Source: Gemmataceae bacterium (lineage in GTDB: Bacteria > Planctomycetota > Planctomycetia > Gemmatales > Gemmataceae). Taken from it: a stretch of 64,000 nt of DNA. Location: the NCBI GenBank assembly GCA_901538445.1, contig LR594584.1, positions 4,495,006 to 4,559,005 of the forward strand, given 5' to 3'. This document shows, one piece after another, positions 16,699-25,125 of the stretch. The translations under genes were made by a program, and so were the position numbers. Below the pieces are notes generated by a model. The model saw nothing but the letters and a program-made list of their open reading frames with translations, was not told the DNA's origin and ran no database searches. The stretch's first letter is position 1. Each line of letters starts with the position of its first letter.

Positions 16699-16883
16699 GG
16701 AGCGGGCTCCTGGCAGCGGGGAGGGGCGGCGGGGTGCGGGGCGGCGGCCCCGGCGGATTCGTTATAAGGGGCGGGGCATTCTCGCGTCCCGCGCACGCGG
16801 GACTGTTGCTTTCGGACAGCCCAGGCATAACGATGGTAGCGTCCCGGCTCGGATTACCGGCCGGGGGCCCACCCCTTACACCC

Positions 16884-17000
16884 GTGTTTAGTGTTTCGTG
16901 TTTAGTGTTTAGCAGTGCGTCCCCGGGTGAGCCACCTGCTCACGGCAGCCGTTGAGCACGCCGCCCCGAACTGAACACTGAACACTGAACACGAAACACT
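16884..17000. repeat. Inverted repeat with 7-base periodic arms (GTGTTTA / CTGAACA) in a 5' leader
   Basis: The left arm (16884-16912) is four 7-mers, GTGTTTA, GTGTTTC, GTGTTTA, GTGTTTA. The right arm (16969-16999) is CTGAACA three times and then CGAAACA. The centre (about 16913-16968) is ordinary GC-rich sequence. The right arm ends only a few bases before the AGGAG ribosome-binding site of the DUF1080 gene at 17016, so the stem would lie in its mRNA leader unless transcription begins within it. Confidence 0.75.
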
Positions 17001-17015
17001 CCCCCAGGAGTCCCG

Positions 17016-17642
17016 ATGCGTCTCTCCCGTCTGATGCTGGCCGCCGCGCTCGTCTTGGCGCTGGGCGTGAGCGCCCGCGCCGACGACACCGAAGACTTCC
17101 TCAGCCCCGACAACTGGCAGGGCCGGGGCGAGCTGTTCAAGCTCGACGCCAAGGCCAAGACCATCGTCGGCGAGACGATGGAGGACCCGAAGTACAACAC
17201 GTTCTTCGCGACCAAGAAGAAGTACGGGGACTTCGAACTGAGCTGCAAGATCCTGCTCCGCGACGGGGTCGGCAACAGCGGCATCCAGATCCGCAGCGTG
17301 CTCAAGGACGACAAGAAGTTCGTGGTCCACGGGCCGCAGGTGGACGTGGGCAAGGGGTACTTCGGGGCGCTGTACGGCGAGGGGGTCGGCGGCTACCTGC
17401 TCAAGCCCAAGAAGGACGCGGCCAAGCCGACTGAGGCCAACGAGTACAAGATCGTGGTGAAGGGGAACCACGTCACCATCACGCTCAACGGCGAGGTGAC
17501 CGTGGACGAGGACTTCCCGGACAACAAGGCAAAGAACCCGGCCCCGGCCGAGGGCGTGATCGCGCTCCAGATCCACGGCGGGTACCCCAAGATGAAGGTC
17601 GAGGTCACCGACATCAAGTTCACCGACCTGAGCAAGAAGTGA
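17016..17642 (+). CDS. DUF1080 (3-keto-disaccharide hydrolase-type) exported protein
   Basis: This 208-residue protein has a signal peptide (residues 1-22, ending ARA) and a single concanavalin-like jelly-roll of the DUF1080 family. Family marks are FELSCKILLRDGVGNSGIQIRS, the YEVK-like strand NEYKIVVKGNHVTITLNG, and the closing GVIALQIHGGYPKMKVEVTDIKF. DUF1080 proteins have been linked to hydrolysis of 3-keto-disaccharides and are often lipoprotein or periplasmic enzymes. RBS AGGAG lies 6 bases before ATG 17016. It is followed 51 bases later by a sugar-isomerase-like gene, with a small GC-rich hairpin (17650-17675) between them. Confidence 0.93.
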   Translation: MRLSRLMLAAALVLALGVSARADDTEDFLSPDNWQGRGELFKLDAKAKTIVGETMEDPKYNTFFATKKKYGDFELSCKILLRDGVGNSGIQIRSVLKDDKKFVVHGPQVDVGKGYFGALYGEGVGGYLLKPKKDAAKPTEANEYKIVVKGNHVTITLNGEVTVDEDFPDNKAKNPAPAEGVIALQIHGGYPKMKVEVTDIKFTDLSKK

Positions 17643-17693
17643 GTCCCCGGGGCCCGCGGGCGCGGCCCGCGGGCTCCCGACGAGGGTTCTCCA

Positions 17694-18632
17694 ATGGACC
17701 GCCGCACGTTCCTGGCCGCCGGTGCCGCCCTCGCCTCCGGCTCGCAGCCGCAGCCCAAAGGGCCGGCCACCGAGCCGCCCAAGGGCGGTCCCGCGGCGAC
17801 GAAGTTCCTCGTCGCGTGCATGACCCTGCCGTACGCGCGGTTCCCGCTCGCGCGGGCGCTCAAGGGCATCCAGGCGGCCGGGTACAAGTACGTCGCGTGG
17901 GGCACGACGCACGTCGAGGAGGGCGGCGCGCCCGTCCCGGTGCTCGCGGCCGACGCCCCGCCGGACAAGGCGAAGGAGCTCGCCGCCCGGTGCAAGGACG
18001 TGGGCCTCGAGACCGTGATGATGTTCAGCGGCGTGTACCCCGAGGCGAAGGACGGCCTGGAGGTGCTCACCCACCGGGTCAAGCAGGCCGGGGCCGCCGG
18101 GGTGCCGCAGGTGCTCACGTTCGGCCACACCAAGGGCGGCGACCGCAAGGTGTGGGTCGAGCGGCTCAAGGCGCTCGGGCCGGTCGCCCGGGACCACAAC
18201 GTCACGCTCGTCGTGAAGCAGCACGGCGGCGACACCGGGACCGGTGAGGCGTGCGCCGGGATCACCCGCGAGGTCGACCACCCGAACGTGAAGGTGAACT
18301 ACGACGCCGGGAACGTCCTCGACTACCTGGACAAGGACCCGATCCCGGACATCAAGGCGTGCGCCGCCGAGGTGCGCAGCTTCTGCATCAAGGACCACCG
18401 GAACTGGCCCCGGGACGAGGACTGCGGGCCGGGGTTCGGCGAGATCGACCACTACAAGCTGCTCGCCCCGGTCGCGTTCACCGGGCTCACGATCCCGGTC
18501 GCGTGCGAGAACATCTCGGTCCCGCTCCTCCCCCGCCCCGACAAGCCCGAGGACGTGGACGCGAACGCCAAGCGCGCCCGCGAGTACCTCGAACTCGTGC
18601 TCGGCGGGTTGCAGACGGCCAAGCTCCCGTAG
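17694..18632 (+). CDS. Sugar phosphate isomerase/epimerase-type TIM barrel, exported
   Basis: This 312-residue protein belongs to the xylose-isomerase-like / AP-endonuclease family 2 TIM barrels. A short leader with twin arginine (MDRRTFLAAGAALASG) suggests Tat export. Barrel features include LVVKQHGGDTGTG, VKVNYDAGNVLDY (a metal-ligand strand), FCIKDHRNWPRD and GFGEIDHYKLL, which together give the His/Asp/Glu metal site of this family. In planctomycetes such enzymes accompany DUF1080 proteins and are thought to act on 3-keto sugars, an inference here from neighbourhood. It converges with the sulfatase gene, leaving only 10 bases between the two stop codons. Confidence 0.9.
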   Translation: MDRRTFLAAGAALASGSQPQPKGPATEPPKGGPAATKFLVACMTLPYARFPLARALKGIQAAGYKYVAWGTTHVEEGGAPVPVLAADAPPDKAKELAARCKDVGLETVMMFSGVYPEAKDGLEVLTHRVKQAGAAGVPQVLTFGHTKGGDRKVWVERLKALGPVARDHNVTLVVKQHGGDTGTGEACAGITREVDHPNVKVNYDAGNVLDYLDKDPIPDIKACAAEVRSFCIKDHRNWPRDEDCGPGFGEIDHYKLLAPVAFTGLTIPVACENISVPLLPRPDKPEDVDANAKRAREYLELVLGGLQTAKLP

Positions 18633-18642
18633 GGCACGCCTC

Positions 18643-20073
18643 CTACTTCTTCCGCAGCAGCGCCTTCATCTGCTTCACCGTGTCGGCGTGGGCGGGGTCC
18701 TCGGCGAGGTTCTTCAGTTCGCCCGGGTCCTTCTCGTAGTCGAAGAGCTGAACCCCTTTCTTGCCGCCGTCCCACTCGGTGTACCGGTACCGCTCGGTGC
18801 GGACCGAGTACCCCATGAACCACGGGTTCTTGCCGACGACCTCGCCGGTCAGCGTCGGCGTGCCGCGGCTCACCTGCGTGACCGCCGGCTTGTCCCACTT
18901 CGCCGAAGGGTCGGCCAGCAGCGTCTTCAGGCTCGCGCCGTCGGTCCTCGGAGCTTCGGCACCGGCGAGGTCCGCGAGCGTCGCGTGCAGGTCCACGAGT
19001 TCGACGGTACGCGCGCACGCCTTGCCGTTGCCCTTGGCTCGCGGGTCGTAAACGACGAGCGGCACCCGGGCCGAGTTCTCGAACAGGCTCATCTTCTGCC
19101 ACAGCCCGTGCTCGCCGAGGTGGTACCCGTGGTCGCTCATGAACACCACGATCGTCTTGCCCGCGAGCTTCTGCTGCTCCAGTGCGTCGAGCACGATCCC
19201 GACCTGCGCGTCCATGAACGTCGTCGCGGCGTAGTACGCTTGGAGCGCCTTGCGGCGCAGGTCGTCGGTGAGCCTGGCCTGCTCGGGCTTGGCGCTGCCG
19301 AACGCCGGGGCCGGGCCGGCCTCGCGGTGGCCCTCCGGCACCTCGGGGAGCTTCAGCTTGTCGGCCGGGTACATCTCGAAGTACTTCTGCGGCGCGACGT
19401 AGGGCGTGTGCGGGCGGAAGAACCCGCACGCGAGGAAGAACGGCTTGTCCCTGTTCGCCGCGAGGAGCTTCACCGCCTCGGCGGCGATCTTCCCGTCGGT
19501 CTGCTCGGCGTCGGTGCCGTCGGCCGCGAGCCAGCTCAGCGTGCCGCCGTACCGGCCCGACCCCTTCGCGTTCGGCGCGAGCGAGAAGATCAGGTCCTTC
19601 TCCTCGTCGTCCTTGTCGCGGCCCCGGGGGTTCACGACGAACTGCCAGCTCGGCTTGTCGTCGAGCCCGTCGGTGCCGATCTGCCCCGGCACGCCGTAGT
19701 GGTACAGCTTGCCGACCCGGCCGACGGCGTACCCGGCCTTCTGGAACGTCTGACCCAGGCTCTGCGCGTCTGGCACGTTCTTGCGGAACTGCGTGGCGTT
19801 CTCGTACACCTTGAGCGTGTCGGGCCGGAGCCCGGTGAGGAAACTCGCCCGGCTCGGGTTGCACAGCGGGAACTGGCAGTACGCCCGGTCGAACCGCACG
19901 CCCTTCGCAGCCAGCTTGTCGATGTTCGGGGTGGTGCTGACGGCGCTCCCGTAGCAGCCCAGCGTGTTGTTCGTGAGGTCGTCGGAGACGATGAGCAGCA
20001 CGTTCATCTTCTCGGCGGCGACGGCCGGCGGGGCGCACGCGAGCAGCAGTGCGGCGGCGAGGCAGCGGGTCAT
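18643..20073 (-). CDS. Sulfatase, iduronate-2-sulfatase-like, exported
   Basis: This 476-residue formylglycine sulfatase has a signal peptide at residues 1-20 (ending AVAA), MNVLLIVSDDLTNN for the first metal-binding site, and CNPSRASFLTG with Cys71 as the residue to be oxidised to formylglycine. FMSDHGYHLGEHGLWQK is the second site and SVRTERYRYTEWDGG the C-terminal subdomain. Its architecture is the same as the sulfatase at 495-1970, and the two are clearly paralogous. The ATG at 20073 immediately precedes the signal peptide; the longer open frame to 20166 runs into repeat sequence and is rejected. It sits in a carbohydrate-catabolism neighbourhood with two DUF1080 proteins. Confidence 0.93.
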   Translation of the reverse strand: MTRCLAAALLLACAPPAVAAEKMNVLLIVSDDLTNNTLGCYGSAVSTTPNIDKLAAKGVRFDRAYCQFPLCNPSRASFLTGLRPDTLKVYENATQFRKNVPDAQSLGQTFQKAGYAVGRVGKLYHYGVPGQIGTDGLDDKPSWQFVVNPRGRDKDDEEKDLIFSLAPNAKGSGRYGGTLSWLAADGTDAEQTDGKIAAEAVKLLAANRDKPFFLACGFFRPHTPYVAPQKYFEMYPADKLKLPEVPEGHREAGPAPAFGSAKPEQARLTDDLRRKALQAYYAATTFMDAQVGIVLDALEQQKLAGKTIVVFMSDHGYHLGEHGLWQKMSLFENSARVPLVVYDPRAKGNGKACARTVELVDLHATLADLAGAEAPRTDGASLKTLLADPSAKWDKPAVTQVSRGTPTLTGEVVGKNPWFMGYSVRTERYRYTEWDGGKKGVQLFDYEKDPGELKNLAEDPAHADTVKQMKALLRKK

Positions 20074-20132
20074 GAGTGGGTTACCGTGGGAGAAGGGAAG
20101 GAGCGAGTTGATCCGCAGAAGACGAAGAGATC

Positions 20133-20303
20133 GATCCGCAGATTTCGCAGATGACACAGATTTCATGGCAAAGGCACTTCGTTGAAGGCGAGCCGCGTCA
20201 GTTATGACGCGGGTGAATGTTTACCCGTGTGTTGACACACACGGCTCGCCCGGACACATCTCTTTTGTCTTCAAATCTGTGTCATCTGCGTAATCTGTGG
20301 ATC
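20133..20303. repeat. Nested inverted repeats: 9-base-period outer arms with an inner palindrome (20187-20250)
   Basis: The outer arms (20133-20163 and 20273-20303) contain CAGA every nine bases (GCAGATTTCG-CAGATGACA-CAGATTT) and pair over about 31 bases. Inside lies an independent palindrome (20187-20250) whose right arm, from ACCCGTGTGTTGACACACAC on, is the same as in the element at 32671-32738. This is best read as one repeat inserted in another. The position is the 20074-20320 gap between two same-strand genes, after the DUF1080 gene stop and before the sulfatase. Confidence 0.75.
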
Positions 20304-20320
20304 AATAGCTGCCGACGCTG

Positions 20321-21355
20321 TCACTTCACCGGGACGACCCAGACGTTCCGGTACACGACCGGGTCGCCGTGGTTCTGGAACTGGAACGGGCCGGGGGTCG
20401 GGGCCTCCTTCTGGCCGCCGGGGCACTCCTTCGGGAACTCCACGTTGTCCTGGACCACCACCCCGTTGTGGACGAGCGTGAGGCGGCCGTTCTTGGTCTT
20501 CTTGCCGTCCGCATCGAACTGGGCCGGGGTGAAGTCGATGTCGTAGGTCTGCCACACCATCGGGGGCAGGCACATGTTTTCCTTCGGCTTGTGCTGCGTG
20601 TAGATGCCGCCGCACTCGTTGTTCTCGCCGCTCAGCCCGAAGCTGTCGAGCACCTGGCACTCGTACCGGTCCTGGAAGTACACGCCGCTGTTGCCCCGGC
20701 CCTGGCCCAGGCTGTGCGGCATCCACGGGAGCCGGAACTCGATGTGGGCGGTGAACGCCTGGAACTTCTCCTTGCTCTTCACGCCCATGTTGAGGAACGT
20801 GCCGTCGGACAGCTTCACCAGCTTGCCGCCGTCCCAGTTCTTCTCGTCCCCCTCCTTGGCGAACAGCACCACGGCCCCTTCCGGCGGCTGCTTGCCGAGG
20901 GTCGGCGACTTCCGCTCGACGCGGGTGAGCGCGCCCTCGTCGCCGCCGACGCGGATGCGCGACTTGTCGCCGGCGATGGTGCCCTCGATGTCCTTGCCGG
21001 TGATGGCGACGGTGCCGTCGTCGCCGCGCTTGGCGGCCGCCTTCATCGTGGTCTTGCGGTCCCACCCGTCGCCGGGGAGCCCGCCCTTGAGCACCTTCAC
21101 CTCGAACTCGCCCATGCCGCGGGCGATCACCTGCACGCCCAGCTTGTACTTGTCCTGGTTGTTCGACAGCTCGGCGACGTACTCGCCTTGGACGGCGTAG
21201 TCCTTGTCCTTGGCGACCTCGGTGGGCTCGTTGAGCGCGATCCGCTCCTTCTTCTTCGGGGCGTCGGTCTTTTTCGCGTCTTGAGTGCGGCCGGGGAGCG
21301 CGGCACCGGCGACGAGGCCGGCGGCCAGCGCGCCGCAGAGCAACGTGCGGAACAT
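20321..21355 (-). CDS. DUF1080 domain protein, exported, with N-terminal extra domain
   Basis: This 344-residue protein has a signal peptide (residues 1-24). Residues about 40-145 form an all-beta extension (YVAELSNNQDKYKLGVQVIA, then GTVAITGKDIEGTIAGDKSR), and the DUF1080 jelly-roll occupies about 155-344, with FTAHIEFRLPW, GNSGVYFQDRYECQVLDSFG and the end GDPVVYRNVWVVPV. The GNSG-x-Y-x-Q-x-RYE-Q--DS motif is the best-conserved stretch of the family. Enzymes of this kind are associated with 3-keto-glycoside cleavage. Together with the smaller DUF1080 protein (17016), the TIM barrel (17694) and the sulfatase it makes a carbohydrate-utilisation cluster. Confidence 0.93.
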   Translation of the reverse strand: MFRTLLCGALAAGLVAGAALPGRTQDAKKTDAPKKKERIALNEPTEVAKDKDYAVQGEYVAELSNNQDKYKLGVQVIARGMGEFEVKVLKGGLPGDGWDRKTTMKAAAKRGDDGTVAITGKDIEGTIAGDKSRIRVGGDEGALTRVERKSPTLGKQPPEGAVVLFAKEGDEKNWDGGKLVKLSDGTFLNMGVKSKEKFQAFTAHIEFRLPWMPHSLGQGRGNSGVYFQDRYECQVLDSFGLSGENNECGGIYTQHKPKENMCLPPMVWQTYDIDFTPAQFDADGKKTKNGRLTLVHNGVVVQDNVEFPKECPGGQKEAPTPGPFQFQNHGDPVVYRNVWVVPVK

Positions 21356-21550
21356 GGTGGGTCCTGGGTGGGAAAGAGGGAGGCGGGCACCGCCGGCGGC
21401 GGCACGCTTATTGTCAACGGGTGGCCCCGCGGGTCAATGGCCGGCGGCCGCCCGTTCTCATTTCCTTCTCTCGTGACATCCCCGCGGCGATGCGGTCTAA
21501 TGGGCGGAGTCCGTACCTCGCCCAGTCACACCCTCCCGCGGAGCCCTTCC

Positions 21551-22603
21551 ATGACGGCTGCCAAGAAGAACCCGTGCCCGGACTGCGTTTCGCCCCCGAG
21601 CCTCGCCCGCCGCGACTTCATCCGCGTCCTCGGCGCGTCGGCGGCCACCTTCGCCGTCGGCGGGCTGTCGCTCGTGTCCCCGCTGTCGCCGCTCCAGAAG
21701 GCCCGCGCCGCCCGTGCCGAGAAGCAGGCGCAGGCCGAGGGGCTCGTGGTCGAGCTGTTCAAGTCGATGGACTCGGACCAGAAGAAGAAGCTGGTGATGC
21801 CTTGGGACGCGCCCGCGAAGGCCGGCGGGATCCCGGCCCGGCTCGCGACGCTCAACGCGCCGGCCAGCAAGGACTCGGTCATCGGCCTCGGGTACGACAA
21901 GAAGCAGGTCGAGCTCCTCGACCGCATCTTCCGCTCGATCTGCAACGGCGAGGAGGGGTACAAGCGGCTCAGCCGCAACGGGAAGTTCGACAACAGTGGG
22001 TCGTTCGAGAGCTCCGGCGCGGTGCTGTACGGCGACCCGACCGAGGGCAAGAAGTTCTCGCTCGTGTTCGCCTCGCACCACCTCACCGTGCGGTGCGACG
22101 GGAACTCCGAGGAGGCCACCGCATTCGGCGGCCCGCTCTACTACGGCCACAGCCCCAAGGGGTTCGCCAGCACCAACGTGTTCGCGTACCAGGCCAAGGC
22201 GGTCGGCGCGGTGTTCGAGTCGCTCACCGAAGCGCAGCGCAAGACCACCCTGCTCGACAACCGCAAGTGGACCGACGACCATGGCAAGATGAAGCTGCCG
22301 CCGAAGGACGCGAAGCCGGCCGGTCTGTGCTACGCCGACATGACGAAGGAGCAGAAGGAGCTGACCGAGAAGGCGATGAAGGAGCTCGTCTCGCCGTACC
22401 GTAAGGAGGACGGCGACGAGGTGATGGAGATCGTGAAGGCCAACGGTGGGATGGAGAAGCTGTCGCTCGCGTTCTACAAGGACGACCACACCGAGAAGGA
22501 AGGGTGGAGCTTCTGGCGGCTCGAAGGCCCGGGGTTCGTCTGGAGCTTCCGCGCCCTGGAGCACATCCACACGTTCGTGAACATCGGCTCGAAGCTGGCG
22601 TGA
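21551..22603 (+). CDS. DUF3500 family protein, Tat-exported
   Basis: This 350-residue protein opens with a Cys pair (NPCPDC) and a clear twin-arginine signal (ARRDFIRVLGASAATFAVGG), so it is exported folded. The body matches DUF3500: SLVFASHHLTVRCDGN, then AFGGPLYYGHSP, a central FESLTEAQR-K, and the conserved end FWRLEGPGFVWSFRALEHIHTFVNI. The function is unknown; homologues occur next to sugar-metabolism genes and the conserved His residues near both ends suggest an enzyme. The start at ATG 21551 is chosen because it precedes the Tat signal; the open frame extends far upstream but antisense to the DUF1080 gene. A small gene follows 13 bases later. Confidence 0.9.
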   Translation: MTAAKKNPCPDCVSPPSLARRDFIRVLGASAATFAVGGLSLVSPLSPLQKARAARAEKQAQAEGLVVELFKSMDSDQKKKLVMPWDAPAKAGGIPARLATLNAPASKDSVIGLGYDKKQVELLDRIFRSICNGEEGYKRLSRNGKFDNSGSFESSGAVLYGDPTEGKKFSLVFASHHLTVRCDGNSEEATAFGGPLYYGHSPKGFASTNVFAYQAKAVGAVFESLTEAQRKTTLLDNRKWTDDHGKMKLPPKDAKPAGLCYADMTKEQKELTEKAMKELVSPYRKEDGDEVMEIVKANGGMEKLSLAFYKDDHTEKEGWSFWRLEGPGFVWSFRALEHIHTFVNIGSKLA

Positions 22604-22616
22604 CCGCGGAGGGCTC

Positions 22617-22841
22617 ATGCGAATTCTGCCGCACACGCTCTTCCTGATGTCGCTCCGCGGGCGGATGTCGATCTACGGCCGCCCGTTGCCGACACCTGCT
22701 GAGGCTGTCGAGGGGCTTCGGCAGATGACCGGACAGGACTTCGGCTTGGACGCGGACCAGTGGGCGGCGTGGTTTCGGGCCAATCCCAGTTGGCGGCGCA
22801 CCCGCTGGCGCGGTGCCATCAACCCGGAACAGCCGAACTGA
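22617..22841 (+). CDS. Small hypothetical protein
   Basis: This 74-residue protein has a good ribosome-binding site (GGAGGG three bases before the ATG region) and a conserved-looking core, TPAEAVEGLRQMTGQDFGLD, followed by a W-A-A-W motif. I recall similar 'L-x-x-[LM]-TG-QDFG-D-x-x-x-W-x-x-W' segments at the ends of planctomycete HEAT-repeat or hypothetical proteins, so this is probably a real stand-alone version. No function is known. It appears to be co-transcribed with the DUF3500 gene upstream. Confidence 0.6.
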   Translation: MRILPHTLFLMSLRGRMSIYGRPLPTPAEAVEGLRQMTGQDFGLDADQWAAWFRANPSWRRTRWRGAINPEQPN

Positions 22842-22921
22842 TCGGATCGGACACGCTGGGAAGCGCCGCCCACCGAGACGTGTCGTTCCAACGGGACATT
22901 CTTGCAGTTCAGCGACCGTAT

Positions 22922-23308
22922 CTACCGCCCGCTCACGCGTGGGGCGGTGCCCGGGTCAATGCGGGCTAACGCCTTGCCGGCCGCGTCGCGAACCCGTGCG
23001 TCGTGGTCCTTTCGAAGTGCCTTGAGCGAGGGGATCGCTTCGCGGGCCTGCTCCGCGAACGACCCCAGCCCGATCGCCGCGCTCCGCCGCACGTCGCCCT
23101 CCGCGTCCTTGAGGGCTTCGGCCAGCGCCGGCACGACCGTCGCGGCGTCGTCCCGCCGGTCCGGCAGGAGCCGCACGGCGACGAGCCGGTCGTGCTCGCT
23201 GGTGCTCTTCAGATCGGCGATCAACTCCGCGGTCGTCTTCTCGCGCTTGGCGCACCCGCAGAACGCGACGAGGCACAGCGCGACCAGACCGTGTACCCGA
23301 ATCCCCAT
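22922..23308 (-). CDS. Small HEAT-repeat protein, probably lipoprotein
   Basis: This 128-residue protein begins with a hydrophobic leader (residues 5-19) ending in AFCGCAKRE, a lipobox-like sequence though not a perfect one. It continues as about three HEAT/PBS-lyase-type repeats: VAVRLLPDRRDDAATVVPAL, DVRRSAAIGLGSFAEQ and RVRDAAGKALARID. Such repeats form small alpha-solenoids for protein binding. RBS GGAGGA lies 6 bases before ATG 23308. It follows the DUF1559 gene in the same orientation with 20 bases between, so the two are probably an operon. Confidence 0.8.
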   Translation of the reverse strand: MGIRVHGLVALCLVAFCGCAKREKTTAELIADLKSTSEHDRLVAVRLLPDRRDDAATVVPALAEALKDAEGDVRRSAAIGLGSFAEQAREAIPSLKALRKDHDARVRDAAGKALARIDPGTAPRVSGR

Positions 23309-23328
23309 AATCGGTCCTCCCGGGTGGC

Positions 23329-24294
23329 TCACCAGTCGGTCGTGACTTCGCCGCCCGCCACCGAGGTCAACCCCTCGAACGTGGTCGGGTTGATGCGGGT
23401 CGTGAGGAACTGCACCGACCCGTCGCCGAACAGGAAGTTCGCCCCCTGCCCCGTGTGCGTGCTGGTGAAGATGTCCGGGTCGTAGATCGGGTAGCCGGCG
23501 CTGGGCAGGTGGACGGAGTTGCCGTGGCTGAGGACGAGCGCCTGGCCGTAGTCCCCGTTGTCGTACGCCGCGCCGGGCGGGGGCGTGTTCGGTGCGGTGG
23601 CCGGGACCGTGCTCGCCCACGCCGGGCACTGCCCACCCGCCACCGCCCCGGTCCACGTGCCCGGGGCGTGGTTCCCGCCCCGCTCGCCGGCGACGATCGT
23701 GTTGCTCAGCCCGTCCGTCACCTCGGTCATCCTGGTCCGGCTGTTGCGGTAGAACGCCCCGCGGCTCGGCGATGTGCCGCCGGCTGCGTCGAACGTCTCC
23801 TCGCTCCCCGCGCACCCGAGGTAGTTGCTGTGCGCCACCGTGGCGATCAGGGCCGAGGACGAGTCGTAGACTGGAACGGCCTGCTGGTTCGGGTCCGACG
23901 GGCACTGGAACACCGGGATCGCGGTCAGCGACACCGCGGCGTTCACACCCGTCCCGACCCTCTGGGCGAAGGTGATCTGGGAGTACACGTTCCCCTGTTC
24001 GAGTTGCGGCAACAGGTACGCCGACCACGCCCAGCCCGGCCCGGTGTCGCTGTCGGGCGCGCTCGCCGGGTTCGTGTTCCCATCGACGTACCCCGCGGGG
24101 AACTGGAGATTGGCGTCGTGGTATGCGTGGAGCGCCAGGCCGATCTGCTTGAGGTTGTTCGAGCACTTCATGCGGGCGGCGGCCTCGCGGACCTTCTGGA
24201 CCGCGGGCAACAGCAGCCCGATCAGCACCGCGATGATCGCGATCACGACCAGGAGCTCGATCAGGGTAAAGGCGCGGCGTGCGGCGACCGGCAT
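23329..24294 (-). CDS. DUF1559 protein with type II pseudopilin N-terminus
   Basis: This 321-residue protein has the leader [15 protein letters not shown] and a hydrophobic helix, followed by AAARMKCSNNLKQIGLALHA, the usual DUF1559 start. The C-terminus carries GQGANFLFGDGSVQFL and then DW at the end. DUF1559 proteins are exported by type II/IV-pilus-like machinery and are thought to build envelope-associated structures. The ATG at 24294 is preceded by GGAGG with a 7-base spacer and is preferred to the ATG at 24309. The small HEAT lipoprotein follows it. This is one of three DUF1559-like proteins in the window, the others being at 7097 and the hybrid at 40058. Confidence 0.95.
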   Translation of the reverse strand: MPVAARRAFTLIELLVVIAIIAVLIGLLLPAVQKVREAAARMKCSNNLKQIGLALHAYHDANLQFPAGYVDGNTNPASAPDSDTGPGWAWSAYLLPQLEQGNVYSQITFAQRVGTGVNAAVSLTAIPVFQCPSDPNQQAVPVYDSSSALIATVAHSNYLGCAGSEETFDAAGGTSPSRGAFYRNSRTRMTEVTDGLSNTIVAGERGGNHAPGTWTGAVAGGQCPAWASTVPATAPNTPPPGAAYDNGDYGQALVLSHGNSVHLPSAGYPIYDPDIFTSTHTGQGANFLFGDGSVQFLTTRINPTTFEGLTSVAGGEVTTDW

Positions 24295-24408
24295 GGTGCA
24301 TCCTCCCACGGGGCAGCGGCCCCGTGGGGATCAGGATACACAAGGTAATACGATGTGCAACACTGCTGAGACATTTTCTGACGATGGTGAACGTCGTCCC
24401 AGCCCGGA

Positions 24409-25125
24409 CTACTTCGGCGGGCCGAGCAACTCTTCGGCGCGCCGCGGGTGCTTCTGGACGTAGTTGGCGATGACCCCGAAGAAGTCGAGGAGCTGCTCGG
24501 CGGCGTCCTCGGCGATCTTCGGGGCGGTCGGGCCGATGGCCCGGAGCGCCAGGTTCGCGGCCCGGCTGTCGCTGTGCATGTACGCCTGGGCCGCCGGCGC
24601 GAACATCGCCACCCCGTCCTTCTCGACCTTCCGCGGGTGCGACACGACGATCACGCCCTGCACGGGGATCGGCGGGGCGAGCTTGGTCGCCTTCACTTTG
24701 CCGGTCGCGTACCACACCCGGCCGTCCGGGAACGTGCCGACCGTCTGCCACACCACCTCGCTGCCGAACTCGTCGCCCCAGGCGAACTTCCCGTTCCCGA
24801 GGTCGGTGATCGTGATGCTCGGCACCTTGAGCCGCTGCCACGCCAGGGCCACGCGGTCCGGGTGCTCGTACAGCCACTCGTACAGCGCGACCGTGCAGAC
24901 GACGTCCTCGCCCTTCGCCCGCGTCGCGATGGTCGGGTTCCGAACGCACTTCATGACGGCGTCGCGAAACTCGGGCCGCACCACATCTTCGAGCGCCCGG
25001 GGCGGGCCGCTCGCCGCCCCGGCCTCGGCCGGTGCCGGGGCCGCCCCCGGCGGGGCGGCGTGGGCCGTCGCGACGCCAAGGGCACTGGCCAGGAACGCGC
25101 TTAACACCCGGTTCACCGGTTGCAT
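24409..25125 (-). CDS. Exported hypothetical protein
   Basis: This 238-residue protein has a signal peptide (residues 1-23, ending AHAA), an Ala/Pro linker, and then a mixed alpha/beta body that I do not assign to a family. Visible features are RPEFRDAVMKCVRNPTIATR, a stretch of beta strands with KFAWGDEFGSEVVWQTVG and VWYATGKVKATKL, VQGVIVVSHPRK, and a helical C-terminus. It looks like a planctomycete-restricted conserved protein. It is divergent from the HEAT-repeat gene at 25287, with about 160 bases for the two promoters. Confidence 0.7.
   Translation of the reverse strand: MQPVNRVLSAFLASALGVATAHAAPPGAAPAPAEAGAASGPPRALEDVVRPEFRDAVMKCVRNPTIATRAKGEDVVCTVALYEWLYEHPDRVALAWQRLKVPSITITDLGNGKFAWGDEFGSEVVWQTVGTFPDGRVWYATGKVKATKLAPPIPVQGVIVVSHPRKVEKDGVAMFAPAAQAYMHSDSRAANLALRAIGPTAPKIAEDAAEQLLDFFGVIANYVQKHPRRAEELLGPPK

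Noticed and set aside
19765-19785. Sigma-54 promoter-like sequence (TGGCACGTTCTTGC)
   Set aside because: It lies in the middle of the sulfatase coding sequence, and the spacing is one base short of the consensus.
20100-20166. Extended N-terminus of the second sulfatase (start at 20166)
   Set aside because: The extra 31 residues are encoded by repeat sequence and would hide the signal peptide starting at 20073.
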